The notes under the pieces: model-generated
The model's input: only the letters and a program-made list of their open reading frames with translations
What the model was told of the DNA's origin: nothing
Databases searched by the model: none
Program-made: the position numbers and the translations under genes
Assembly (NCBI GenBank): GCA_017303555.1
Contig: JAFLCN010000004.1
Location: forward strand, 185,728 to 249,727
DNA length: 64,000 nt
DNA from: Planctomycetota bacterium
GTDB taxonomy: Bacteria > Planctomycetota > Phycisphaerae > Phycisphaerales > UBA1924
Reading direction: 5' to 3'
In this document: one piece after another, positions 8,856 to 17,540 of the stretch
How positions within the stretch are numbered: the stretch's first letter is position 1
Layout: every line of letters starts with the position of its first letter

Positions 8856-9707
8856 ATGGACGAATCCCGCCTCATCCTCCGCACCGCGTCCGAACTTGCC
8901 GAGGCGGGAGAGGAGTTCGTCCTCATCACCGTCACCCGCACGCAGGGCAGCACCCCAAGATCCGCCGGTGCGAAGATGATCTGGTGCCCTCAGCCCGCCG
9001 ACGCCCCAGCAAACGAATCCGCCGCGTTCCCGAACAACTCTTTCGGAACGATCGGCGGCGGCCAGTTTGAGCATCTGGTGCTGGATGCCGCCCGCGAATG
9101 CCTCAAGAAGCGCACGCACGCAACCGAACGCTTCGTCCTCGGTGCCGAGGCCGAGCAATGCTGCGGCGGCGTCATGGAGGTCTTCCTCGAATACCACGGC
9201 CGGCCCGCGCACGTGGTCATCTTCGGTGCCGGCCATGTCGCGCAGTCGCTCTCGGAACTCCTCGCACCAACTCCACTCGCGCTCACCATCGTGGACGACC
9301 GCCCCGAGTGGAACTCCGCCGAACGGTATTCGGGGGCTCAACGCATTCTCGATTGGAAGCAGGGCGTTGCCGCGGCAACCAAAGAACCCGCCTCCACGCT
9401 CGCGCTCGTCATGACCTGCTCGCACGACACCGATTTCGAGATCCTCCGCAATCTGCTCGCAACGACGCCCCCCGTGTTTACCGGCTTGATCGGCTCCAAA
9501 AGCAAGCGGGTGTGTCTTTTCGGCCGCCTTGTTGCTGCCGGCATCGACGAAACGCTCGTTCAGAACATCCGTTGCCCCATCGGCGTCGGCGACACGGGCA
9601 AAGAGCCGCACGCCGTTGCGATCTCCGTTGCGGCGCAATTGCTCATGGAAGCCCAAACACTTCGTGGCATCGGCCATCCGGCCGGTCTGCGTTCCGTGCA
9701 AGCATGA
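8856..9707 (+). CDS. xdhC: XdhC/CoxI-family molybdenum cofactor maturation factor
   Basis: 283 residues. The N-terminal XdhC/CoxI part has GSTPRSAGAKM and a GGGQFEHLVLDAA segment. The C-terminal part is a Rossmann-like domain (VVIFGAGHVAQSLSELL, then LTIVDDRPEW). The family binds the molybdenum cofactor, promotes its sulfuration and inserts it into xanthine dehydrogenase. It follows the three subunit genes after an 87-base gap, and its stop overlaps the start of the next gene by ATGA. Confidence 0.9.
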   Translation: MDESRLILRTASELAEAGEEFVLITVTRTQGSTPRSAGAKMIWCPQPADAPANESAAFPNNSFGTIGGGQFEHLVLDAARECLKKRTHATERFVLGAEAEQCCGGVMEVFLEYHGRPAHVVIFGAGHVAQSLSELLAPTPLALTIVDDRPEWNSAERYSGAQRILDWKQGVAAATKEPASTLALVMTCSHDTDFEILRNLLATTPPVFTGLIGSKSKRVCLFGRLVAAGIDETLVQNIRCPIGVGDTGKEPHAVAISVAAQLLMEAQTLRGIGHPAGLRSVQA

Positions 9708-10306
9708 GCACGCCCGCCCTGATCCTCGCCGCGGGAAAGGGCTCGCGCATGGGCACGCCCAAGGCCCTCATGAACAGCGGCAAAGAGCCGTGGTGGCAAA
9801 CGCAACTTTCCCGCCTGCACGATGCCCGCATCGAATCGATCTGGGTTCTCTCGCCCGAGGTACACACGATCATCGGCGCCGGCTCGCTCGCGCCATCCAA
9901 CATCGTGCTTTCCGACTCCGCCCGCCCGATGTTCGCAAGCATCTGCGCCGGAATCGACTCGCTCCGCGCCCGTCCCCCCCGAGGCATCTACATTCTGCCC
10001 ATCGACGTTCCCGCCTCGCGCGATCACATGCTCTGGCATGTGCTTCAAACCTCCTCCCAGCCCGCAACGCCCACCTTCCACGGCAAACGGGGCCACCCGA
10101 TCTACCTTCCATGGTCGTGGATCACCTCGATGCTTGATCCGGTGCTCTCACGCACCACCGATCTCGATTCCCTCCGCCTCGACGAATTGCTCAAGCCATC
10201 CGCTCTGGAAATCCCCGTGAACGATCCCTCGATTGCGTGTAATCTGAACACCCCGGAGGACTTCCGACGCTTCCTCGAATCTCCGGCCTCGGACCCGCAC
10301 GCGTGA
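9704..10306 (+). CDS. mocA: MocA/MobA-like molybdenum cofactor nucleotidyltransferase
   Basis: 200 residues with the NTP-transferase signature LILAAGKGSRMGTPKAL at the N-terminus, and IDVP for the metal-binding Asp. By homology and position it should attach CMP (MocA) or GMP (MobA) to molybdopterin. Next to xanthine dehydrogenase, the MocA role (cytosine dinucleotide form) is the better guess, although xanthine dehydrogenases of some bacteria use other forms, so the nucleotide is unproven. ATGA and GTGA overlaps couple it to xdhC before and ade after. Confidence 0.8.
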   Translation: MSTPALILAAGKGSRMGTPKALMNSGKEPWWQTQLSRLHDARIESIWVLSPEVHTIIGAGSLAPSNIVLSDSARPMFASICAGIDSLRARPPRGIYILPIDVPASRDHMLWHVLQTSSQPATPTFHGKRGHPIYLPWSWITSMLDPVLSRTTDLDSLRLDELLKPSALEIPVNDPSIACNLNTPEDFRRFLESPASDPHA

Positions 10307-12063
10307 GTTCAACGCCGACATCACTTCCAAACGGCCCGATCACTCCGGAATTGCTCGCCGTTGCCCGGGGCGATGCGCCCGCCGATCTCATACTCGCCAA
10401 TGCGAAGATCATCAACGTCTTCACCGGCCAGATCGAAACCGGCAACGTCGCGATTCACCATGACCGCATTGCCGGGGTAGGCGACTACACCAGCGCCCGG
10501 GAAACGATCGACCTGAAGGGATCGTTTCTTGCGCCGGGGTTTATCGATGCGCACATGCACGTCGAATCGACCAGCCTTCCCCCTTCGCAGTTCGTCCGCC
10601 TTGCGCTGCCGCACGGCACGACCGGCGTCGTGCTCGACCCGCACGAGATCGCGAATGTTCTCGGCATACCCGGAATCCGCTACATCATGGACGATGCCGC
10701 GGACCTCCCGATCAACGCGATGTTCGCGCTCTCGTCGTGCGTTCCGTCTTCGCACCTCGAAACCTCCGGCGCTCATCTCGAAGCCGCCGATCTCGCCCCG
10801 CTCTTTGACGACCCGCGCGTCGTTGCCCTCGCCGAGCTGATGAATTTCCCCGGCGTTGTCCACGCCGATCCCAATGTCCTCGCCAAGATCAATCTCGGTC
10901 TCGTGCGCCGACTCGTCGATGGTCATTCGCCCGGCCTGCGCGGCAAACCCCTCCAGGCCTATCTCGCGTCGGGAATCTCGTCCGACCATGAGTGCACCAC
11001 CGCTGCCGAGGCACTCGAAAAGCTCTCCCGCGGCATGCGCATCTACATCCGCGAAGGCAGCGCCGCCCGCAACCTCGAAGCGCTTCTCCCCGCCATTACC
11101 CCGGGCACGATTGGTCGCTTCTGCTTCTGCACCGACGATCGCCACCCCGGCGACCTCGCGGATGAAGGCCACATCGATCACATCGTCCGCAAGGCAATCA
11201 AGCTCGGCCTCGATCCGATCGCGGCGATCACCATCGCAACGCTCAACCCCGCGATGCACTATCGCCAGCGAGATCTCGGCGCGATCGCGCCGGGCTACTT
11301 CGCCGACCTGATCGTCTTCGATGATCTCAGCGAGCCTCACCCGCGCGCAACCTACTTCCACGGCAAGCTCGCGGCAAAGGACGGCGCATTCATCGAATCA
11401 GCAATGCCCCGCGCCCCACGCCCCGCGCCGCCCCGCTCGCAGCTCCACCTTCCGCCTTTGTCCGAATCATCCTTTGCAATTCCAGCAACTCCCGGCACGA
11501 CGCAAATCCGCGTCATCGGGATGGATCCCCATCAGCTGCTCACAGCAAGCCTCGTCATGACTCCAAGAGTCGTTGACGGCCGCTTCGTCGCCGACCCATC
11601 CCGCGACATCCTCAAACTCTGCGTCATCGAGCGCCATCGCGCCAGCGGCAACATCGGCCGGGGCTTCATCACAGGTTTCGGCCTCAAATCAGGCGCGATC
11701 GCCTCCACTGTCGGCCACGATTCCCACAACCTCGCGGTCCTCGGCACCAACGACGCCGACATGCTCGTCGCAGCCCGCGCTCTCGAATCCTGCGGCGGAG
11801 GCCAGTGCGCGGTGAAGGATGGCAAAGTCCTCGCACTCTTCCCCCTCCCCATCGCCGGCCTCATGTCCGACAAACCCGCAACCATCGTGATCCAGCAGCA
11901 GCACGCTCTCATGGAAGCCGCGCACGCGCTCGGCTGCCCGCATCACGATCCGTTTATGCCGCTGAGCTTCATGCCCCTCCCCGTCATCCCCTCGCTCAAA
12001 CTCTCCGATCTCGGGCTCGTCGACGTCAATCAGTTCAAAGTCGTCCCCCTCGAAGTGTCTTAA
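10303..12063 (+). CDS. ade: Adenine deaminase
   Basis: 586 residues, the usual length of the bacterial Ade family in the amidohydrolase superfamily. Metal-site motif HMHVES at 84-89 within GFIDAHMHVES, followed by DPHEIANVLG; the C-terminal GHDSHN motif is also typical. It deaminates adenine to hypoxanthine and so feeds the dehydrogenase. The GTG start overlaps the mocA stop by four bases, placing it in the same transcript. A G-rich palindrome follows the stop. Confidence 0.93.
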   Translation: MSSTPTSLPNGPITPELLAVARGDAPADLILANAKIINVFTGQIETGNVAIHHDRIAGVGDYTSARETIDLKGSFLAPGFIDAHMHVESTSLPPSQFVRLALPHGTTGVVLDPHEIANVLGIPGIRYIMDDAADLPINAMFALSSCVPSSHLETSGAHLEAADLAPLFDDPRVVALAELMNFPGVVHADPNVLAKINLGLVRRLVDGHSPGLRGKPLQAYLASGISSDHECTTAAEALEKLSRGMRIYIREGSAARNLEALLPAITPGTIGRFCFCTDDRHPGDLADEGHIDHIVRKAIKLGLDPIAAITIATLNPAMHYRQRDLGAIAPGYFADLIVFDDLSEPHPRATYFHGKLAAKDGAFIESAMPRAPRPAPPRSQLHLPPLSESSFAIPATPGTTQIRVIGMDPHQLLTASLVMTPRVVDGRFVADPSRDILKLCVIERHRASGNIGRGFITGFGLKSGAIASTVGHDSHNLAVLGTNDADMLVAARALESCGGGQCAVKDGKVLALFPLPIAGLMSDKPATIVIQQQHALMEAAHALGCPHHDPFMPLSFMPLPVIPSLKLSDLGLVDVNQFKVVPLEVS

Positions 12064-12064
12064 A

Positions 12065-12098
12065 GCCCCCTCCCTGAGGGAGGGGGTTGGGGGAAGGG
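12065..12098 (+). repeat. G-rich palindromic repeat, copy 2
   Basis: Begins 1 base after the ade stop codon. Compared with copy 1 there is a C-to-T change at the centre (CCCTCCCTGAGGGAGG) and GGAAGGG at the end. Confidence 0.88.
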
Positions 12099-12133
12099 TT
12101 CTGTCTTTCTCTTCTCTCAGCAGTCTCCATCCC

Positions 12134-13603
12134 ATGAAAACAACGCTCCATCCAACCACTCTCGCCCCCACGCTCGCGGCACTCTCCAAGTCCAACGCCG
12201 CCTACTCAAGCGTGTACCCCGGCGAGCCGATCGACCGCCAGCCCGTGCACACCATTTACGGTGGCGGCCACCTTTTCAAGAAGGACACAGCCCGCCGTCT
12301 CGGCGATGTTGCGCTGGCTTCGCTCCGCGACTACGCCCCCGATTTCGCCACCTTCGCCCGAGCCATCGGCCTTCGTGGCAGCGACTCTCTTCCCGAAACC
12401 GCTGCTGCCGCCGCTGCGATCGACGCAGAATTCGTCCGCGATCCCATCGGCGCCGCAAAGGCAAACCCCGCCGCGGCATTTGCACGCACCGTCTACAACC
12501 GCGTCGTCGACAAACTCACCAAAGAGCCCGCCGAAGACTTCCGAATCGACTTCGAAGACGGCTACGGCGTGCGCACCGATGCCGATGAGGATGCCCACGC
12601 CCACCAAGCCGCCCTCGAAACCGCGTTGGGAATGAAGGAGAACTCCCTCCCACCCTTCATCGGAATCCGAATCAAGAACTTCGGCGACAGCACGCACGCC
12701 CGGGGCATCCGCACGCTCGACATCTACCTCACAGCGCTCTCCGAAGCCAGCGGCAAGAAACTGCCCGCCAACTTCGTCGTCATGCTCCCCAAGCTCGTCT
12801 CGGCCCAGCAAGTCGCGACAATGGTCGAGATCCTTGAGCATTTCGAAGCCGCCGGACTCTTCCCAAAGAACTCTCTCAAAATGGAATTCATGGTCGAGAC
12901 GACGCAGTCGGTCATCGATTCTCGCGGTGTTTGTCCTCTTCCGGATTTCGTCCGCGCCTCCAAAGGCCGCTGCATCGCCGCGGCACTCGGCGTCTACGAC
13001 TACACCGCCTCGGTCGGCGTGACCGCGCAGGAACAGAAGATCGATCATCGCGCCTGCGATTTCGCCCGCCATGTGATGCAAGTTTCGCTCGGAGCGTCGG
13101 GCCTGTACCTCTCCGACGGCGCGACCAACATCATGCCGAGCGCGCTGCACGTCGCCCCCGAGGGCGGAACGCTCTCGCCTCAGCAGACCGCCGAGAACCG
13201 GGCCGCGGTTCATTCCGCGTGGAAACTCAACTTCACGCATGTCCGCCGCTCACTCGCGCACGGCTGGTATCAAGGCTGGGATCTGAATCCCGCGCAGCTC
13301 CCAATCCGCTACGCCGCGGTCTACTCGTACTTTCTTGAGTACCTGCCCGACGCGACCGCCCGCCTTCGCAACTTCGTCGAAAAGGCCGCTCGTGCCACGC
13401 TCGTTCGCGGCGCCGGCGGTGCAGGAGGCGGAGGCGTCTTCGACGACGCCGCCACCGCCCAGGGCCTTCTCACCTTTTACATCCAGGGCGTTCGCAGGCA
13501 GGCCATCAGCGCCGAAGAACTGGCGGCAACCGGCCTCTCGCAGGACGAGATCCGCATGCGGTCGTTCATCGAGATTCTCAAACACCGCCAATGCATCAAG
13601 TAA
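12134..13603 (+). CDS. CitE/HpcH-like aldolase-superfamily protein (DUF6986-like), possible glyoxylate-using enzyme
   Basis: 489 residues. It resembles the citrate lyase beta/HpcH aldolase superfamily: acidic metal-site segment RIDFEDGYG at 137-145, a basic strand GIRIKNFG near 177-184, MLPKLVS around K220, and EFMVETTQS at 251-259. It is longer than CitE or HpcH (about 260-300), and I believe it belongs to the family recorded as DUF6986, some members of which carry vague names such as phosphoenolpyruvate kinase. This superfamily includes malate synthases and glyoxylate-forming or -using lyases. Located between adenine deaminase and the urate-degradation genes, it could condense or release glyoxylate at the end of the pathway. 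Function is inference. Confidence 0.72.
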   Translation: MKTTLHPTTLAPTLAALSKSNAAYSSVYPGEPIDRQPVHTIYGGGHLFKKDTARRLGDVALASLRDYAPDFATFARAIGLRGSDSLPETAAAAAAIDAEFVRDPIGAAKANPAAAFARTVYNRVVDKLTKEPAEDFRIDFEDGYGVRTDADEDAHAHQAALETALGMKENSLPPFIGIRIKNFGDSTHARGIRTLDIYLTALSEASGKKLPANFVVMLPKLVSAQQVATMVEILEHFEAAGLFPKNSLKMEFMVETTQSVIDSRGVCPLPDFVRASKGRCIAAALGVYDYTASVGVTAQEQKIDHRACDFARHVMQVSLGASGLYLSDGATNIMPSALHVAPEGGTLSPQQTAENRAAVHSAWKLNFTHVRRSLAHGWYQGWDLNPAQLPIRYAAVYSYFLEYLPDATARLRNFVEKAARATLVRGAGGAGGGGVFDDAATAQGLLTFYIQGVRRQAISAEELAATGLSQDEIRMRSFIEILKHRQCIK

Positions 13604-13629
13604 GACGGATCAACGCTGCGCTCCGCTCG

Positions 13630-13635
13630 TAAACT
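13630..13635 (+). promoter_or_regulatory. Candidate -10 for the 345-residue unknown gene (leaderless spacing)
   Basis: TAAACT ends 7 bases before the ATG at 13643. Confidence 0.4.
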
Positions 13636-13642
13636 CTCCGCG

Positions 13643-14680
13643 ATGTTCTCCTGGCTCAAACAATTCGGCTCGCGGAAGCAACCCGTCGTCTTCGCTGCGC
13701 AGGACCGCTGGTGGGCCACCGAGTTCCCCGATTGGGCACAATCAATGGGAACGCCGGAACGATTCCATGCGTTTATGGACGGCGTCGTCGCTTACTTCGC
13801 AAAGAGGGGACTCTCCGCTCACGTGCATCCGTCGGGCGTCGTGCACCCCGATCCCAATCACATTGAGAAGACCTGGGGACTTGGAAATCTCCTCCAGACC
13901 TGCGCCACCCGACAATCCGAAGAGTTCCCCGGATTGATCGCCGCACACTTCGATTTGCTTGAACGTGCCGACACGCAGGGCCAGCAACTGGCTCTCAAGC
14001 TCAACGATTGGGAGTACGCCCGCCCGCGTCTCCGCATCCGCCTCTGGGATACCGAAGTCCGCGAAGCGCTCGCCAAGACGATCACCCGCGAGTCCATCCC
14101 CGGCCTCATCACCGCCCTTTCCGTCGATCTGCCCGAGGCGATCCAGACCGTTTCGTACGACCTCGCAAAGAAGTGGGACAAGACTCCGGTCGAACTCTTC
14201 GACATCGCACGCGAGAACACCTGGGATGCAGTCCACCCGGCACCCAAATTGCTCGACGCAGCAAATCTCGGCAACATCCACGTCGTCGAAGACGATTCGT
14301 ACTACACCGCCTCGATCGCGCTCCAGATCGATCGCCTCCCCACGCTCCTGGGTCCGCACGGCGTCTTCATCTCCGTACCGACACGGGGCGGCATGCTCGC
14401 CCTTCCGTTCAACCGGATGGCCGACCTTCAGTTCCTCGCTCATCTTGTCCGCTTCACGCGCCATTGCTTCGAGCAAGGGCCGGGTTCGGTTTCGTACCGC
14501 ATCTGGTGGTATCGGACCGGAACTTGGCACGAGATTCCATACGAATCCGATCCCGAGCGCATCTCGATCCTGCCGCCGATCGAGTTTGAGAAATACGTTT
14601 CGACGATTGCGCCGGAAGAATCCGACGAGCCCGACGGCCCCGAAGACTCGGACCCCTCCGACGACCCGGCCGATCGGTAG
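13643..14680 (+). CDS. Unknown protein in purine cluster (345 residues)
   Basis: I do not recognise a family with confidence. The segment around residues 220-260 (two strands with RLPTLLGPHGVFISVP) resembles the body of DUF1444/YtpQ-type proteins, but this is weak. No signal peptide or membrane segment; the last ~25 residues are very acidic (E, D, P-rich). It lies on the + strand between the CitE-like gene and the converging uricase gene and has its own candidate leaderless promoter. It could be unrelated to purines, or could supply a missing step such as ureidoglycolate breakdown; nothing in the sequence decides. Confidence 0.75.
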   Translation: MFSWLKQFGSRKQPVVFAAQDRWWATEFPDWAQSMGTPERFHAFMDGVVAYFAKRGLSAHVHPSGVVHPDPNHIEKTWGLGNLLQTCATRQSEEFPGLIAAHFDLLERADTQGQQLALKLNDWEYARPRLRIRLWDTEVREALAKTITRESIPGLITALSVDLPEAIQTVSYDLAKKWDKTPVELFDIARENTWDAVHPAPKLLDAANLGNIHVVEDDSYYTASIALQIDRLPTLLGPHGVFISVPTRGGMLALPFNRMADLQFLAHLVRFTRHCFEQGPGSVSYRIWWYRTGTWHEIPYESDPERISILPPIEFEKYVSTIAPEESDEPDGPEDSDPSDDPADR

Positions 14681-14706
14681 CGCAAACTCCCCGGCATCCG
14701 GCGTCG

Positions 14707-15555
14707 CTAGGGCCGGGAAATCGTCGCCTCGATCAGCCCGTGCGGCTCATCGGTCGGCACGAAAATCTCGTTCGCGTTCTCCATCCCAAACGGCTTGAGA
14801 TTGACAAGCAGGCAGTGAATGTTCGGCAGGCTCAGCCGGATCTTCCCGATCGCCCCGCACTTCGCCAGCGCCGCCTCAGCCATCGCATACAGCGTCTGCT
14901 GCACCGACTCGCTCTTGTGGCCGGCGAACGTGCTCACGAGCGCTTCGCGAATCACGCGGCGAGCACCGCCAAACTCCGCCTTGCCCGACCCGTACGTCCA
15001 CTCCGCCGTCACGCTGGTCGCGAAGATGCGGTCCCGCGTCTCGGGCAGCGTGGTGAAGGGGTCCTTCATGTATCCGGAAAACGCCGAGTCCGTCGACTTC
15101 AGCAGAATGAGCGACCGCAGCCCGCCGACGACCGAAGTCTCACCGCTCTTGTTGACGCGTATCTCGCACGTCTGCCGCTCTTCGCTCCCCTTGCTGAACG
15201 TGTGCGGATGCGCCTTGCCCTCAACGCTCACACGCTCCCACGGCACCTGCGCGATCCGCACGCGCGCCGCCGTCACCGGCGCGGTCTTCTCGACAAAGTG
15301 ATGCGCCAGATGCAGCGCAAACCCCTCGATCGTGTCGAGCGGATGGCTCTTCCCGAGCGCGTACACCGTGTTCTTCATCGTGTCCGTCGGCAGGCAGTTT
15401 GCATTGTCACCCCGGAGGTGAATCGCCTCGAAATCCCCCTCGAGCGCGATATCCACGCTCAACTCCGTCACCGTCTGCTTCGCCCCATCGCGCGACACCT
15501 TCATCAGCCGCACGCGGCTCTTCCCGTAATTGTTCTTCCCGAGCACAACAGCCAT
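14707..15555 (-). CDS. pucL: Urate oxidase (uricase)
   Basis: 282 residues, a stand-alone cofactor-free uricase. The catalytic set is visible: K12 (YGKSRVRL), T57 (PTDTMKNTVYAL) and H247 in LPNIHCLLVN. It oxidises urate to 5-hydroxyisourate. I chose the ATG at 15555 because a purine-rich ribosome site (AGGGAG) precedes it; the open frame upstream reads through a dispersed repeat (15583-15613) and has no homology. It lies last in the minus-strand run of urate genes and converges with the 345-residue gene. Confidence 0.94.
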   Translation of the reverse strand: MAVVLGKNNYGKSRVRLMKVSRDGAKQTVTELSVDIALEGDFEAIHLRGDNANCLPTDTMKNTVYALGKSHPLDTIEGFALHLAHHFVEKTAPVTAARVRIAQVPWERVSVEGKAHPHTFSKGSEERQTCEIRVNKSGETSVVGGLRSLILLKSTDSAFSGYMKDPFTTLPETRDRIFATSVTAEWTYGSGKAEFGGARRVIREALVSTFAGHKSESVQQTLYAMAEAALAKCGAIGKIRLSLPNIHCLLVNLKPFGMENANEIFVPTDEPHGLIEATISRP

Positions 15556-15582
15556 TCCAATTCTCCCTGACAACTCTTTCCT

Positions 15583-15613
15583 TCTCTGTGCCTCTGCGCC
15601 TCTGTGGTGAATG
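15583..15613. repeat. CTCTGTG-type dispersed repeat, between uricase and HIU hydrolase genes
   Basis: Core CTGTGCCTCTGCGCC then CTCTGTGGTGAATG. Related copies lie at 35985 (inside priA), 37281, 37391 and 51197. Confidence 0.7.
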
Positions 15614-15622
15614 TCTTCGCTT

Positions 15623-15967
15623 TCACGTCCCCCGATACGTGCTAAACCCAAACGGGCTCACCAGCAGCGGCACATGATGGTGCCTGCCAGCATCCATCAC
15701 GCGGAACACCACCGTCACACTCGGAAAAAACGTCGACACTCCCGCCTTCGCAAAGTACGGCTCGGTCTCGAACGTCAGCCGGTACGCCGCCATTTCGAGT
15801 CCGCGGCCAGCCGGCAACAAGCTCTTCACCCGTCCGTCCGCATCTGTCCGACCCTCATTCAGCTTTTCCCAGTATCCCGCTGCACCTTCTCGCTCCAGCA
15901 CGACGCGCACATCGATTCCCGGCGTGCCCTTTGAAGTATCCAGAACGTGCGTGCTGATTCCGCTCAT
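15623..15967 (-). CDS. pucM: 5-hydroxyisourate hydrolase (transthyretin-like)
   Basis: 114 residues, the normal length. Hallmarks of the transthyretin-like hydrolase are present: H7 in STHVLDT, an Arg in GRTDADGR (40/46), H98 and the C-terminal tetrapeptide YRGT, where most members end YRGS. It hydrolyses 5-hydroxyisourate to OHCU. Its ATG overlaps the stop of the OHCU decarboxylase gene. Confidence 0.93.
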   Translation of the reverse strand: MSGISTHVLDTSKGTPGIDVRVVLEREGAAGYWEKLNEGRTDADGRVKSLLPAGRGLEMAAYRLTFETEPYFAKAGVSTFFPSVTVVFRVMDAGRHHHVPLLVSPFGFSTYRGT

Positions 15968-16500
15968 TCTTCCACCAGCTTTCCGAGCCTGATCCGGACG
16001 ATCTTGCTCTGTTCTTCCGCGGCATTCCGCAGCTCCGTCGCCCCATCGTTCTTCAACCGTTCCCGCAGACTACCCAACATCTCTTCACCCGTCTTCCCCG
16101 TCGCGCAGATCAGAAATACGTGCCCGAATCTCTTCTCATACTCCGCGTTCCCCACCGCGAACTCTTTTCGCACGTCCTCGCTCGCCCCCGCCATCCCGCT
16201 CTGCTCCCTCGAACTCTGCGATGCCGTCGCCGCAAATTTCGGCTGCGCCAGATTGCGCTCCCCGATCCGCGGGTGATGCGAGAACGCTTCGAGCCAATCC
16301 TGCTTTTCAAGGCCAAACCACTCTTCGTCCGCCGCCGAGTAAACCGCATCAACGCTTGCAAACGGCCGCCGTGCGATCATTCGATTCACCCACCGCTCAG
16401 AGCCACAAACGGCCAGCAGCTTTTGGCGTGCTTCGCTCTCGCTCATTTCATTCAGCCGCGTGAGGCTCGCATTGCTCAAGCTGTCTGGTCGCTGCAGCAT
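15964..16500 (-). CDS. uraD: OHCU decarboxylase
   Basis: 178 residues. Contains the family motif SHHPRIGER with the catalytic His at 76, a helical architecture and the late R/K-rich helix (SLRERLKND). It decarboxylates OHCU to S-allantoin, completing the urate to allantoin branch. I chose the ATG at 16500, five bases after the allantoicase stop; the longer frame reads antisense to allantoicase and has no homology. ATGA overlap with the HIU hydrolase gene. Confidence 0.92.
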   Translation of the reverse strand: MLQRPDSLSNASLTRLNEMSESEARQKLLAVCGSERWVNRMIARRPFASVDAVYSAADEEWFGLEKQDWLEAFSHHPRIGERNLAQPKFAATASQSSREQSGMAGASEDVRKEFAVGNAEYEKRFGHVFLICATGKTGEEMLGSLRERLKNDGATELRNAAEEQSKIVRIRLGKLVEE

Positions 16501-16505
16501 GTCGC

Positions 16506-17540
16506 TCACTCCGCCACGCCAACCAGCCGCATTCGACTGATTCCGCCATCGGGGAAAATCTTCAGCCGCGCATGCGTCCAGGCTTTCCCGGCCCCGCCGA
16601 GTTCCTTTTCGTAAAAGTGCTGCTCGCTCGCCCGAAGCTTTGTTCGGGGCAAAAGCGTTTCCCATTTCTGCTCCGCCGGATCGAAGCCCGATCCAGACGT
16701 CGACCCCGCATCGCACACTTCGATCTCGCAGCTTTCCGGAAAGTTGCCTTTGAAGTGATTCGTATCGACTTCCACCTTCTGAATCACCCCGCGGTGCCCG
16801 AGCTGCACGATGCACCAATCAAACTCGCCCCCTTTGAGCCCGCGTTTGCGCCTCGTCTCCCAACCATCCCCCATGTTCACGCTGCGTCCCGGCATGATCA
16901 GATTGTGCCGCGAGCCGAAATGCATGTCGTTGCAGGCAATCACAAGCGCGCCGTTCTCGGCCGCTGCAAGGTCGAGAGTCGTTCCGGAGAGCGCCTTCCA
17001 ATCTGGCAGCACATCCCCGTGCACGCGGAATCGCGCCACTCCGCCGTCCGGAAAGATGTTCAGCCGCACATGCGTAAACCGCTTGCCCGCTGCCGAAGCA
17101 TTCGCCGGAATCAGATGTTCACTGTCCGGGTTGAGCGTCGTGCGCTCCGTCACCTGCGTCCACTTCGTGTCCGGCGAAAGCAACCGATCGACGCCCGGAT
17201 CACCATCGATCTCCACGGCCTCAACCGTGCAGCTCTCGGGCTGATTGCCCTTGAAGTGCCCCGTATCAACATTCACGCCCCGGATGATGCCCGGCCTGCC
17301 GAGCGCGATGATGCACCAGTCATGACCCGGCACACGCTTGCGCCGGCTTTCCCACCCGTCCATCCATTTCCCAAATTCCGTAAACTTGTCCGCGATCCAA
17401 ATCGCCCGCCCCGGCTTGAGCAGGTTCTCTTTCCCTGCAAAGAACTCATCGCTCGCGATCAGCGCCCGGCCGCCCATCCGCGCCGATGCGAGATCGATCA
17501 GATCCGAAAAGTCCTTCACGCCCGCGATCGCTTGACCCAT
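16506..17540 (-). CDS. alc: Allantoicase
   Basis: 344 residues made of two repeats of the allantoicase fold: GWESRRKR ... DTGHFKGN in the first half and GWETRRKR ... DTNHFKGN in the second. It hydrolyses allantoate to ureidoglycolate and urea. The N-terminus (FSDLIDLASARMGG) is the standard one, so the start at 17540 is preferred even though it overlaps the end of the allantoinase gene by 25 bases. Using allantoicase rather than allantoate amidohydrolase means the second product step needs ureidoglycolate lyase, which is not found here. Confidence 0.94.
   Translation of the reverse strand: MGQAIAGVKDFSDLIDLASARMGGRALIASDEFFAGKENLLKPGRAIWIADKFTEFGKWMDGWESRRKRVPGHDWCIIALGRPGIIRGVNVDTGHFKGNQPESCTVEAVEIDGDPGVDRLLSPDTKWTQVTERTTLNPDSEHLIPANASAAGKRFTHVRLNIFPDGGVARFRVHGDVLPDWKALSGTTLDLAAAENGALVIACNDMHFGSRHNLIMPGRSVNMGDGWETRRKRGLKGGEFDWCIVQLGHRGVIQKVEVDTNHFKGNFPESCEIEVCDAGSTSGSGFDPAEQKWETLLPRTKLRASEQHFYEKELGGAGKAWTHARLKIFPDGGISRMRLVGVAE

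Noticed and set aside
14707..15651. Longer uricase with 32 extra N-terminal residues.
   Set aside because: The extra part is translated from a dispersed CTCTGTG-type repeat, and a good ribosome site precedes the internal ATG at 15555.
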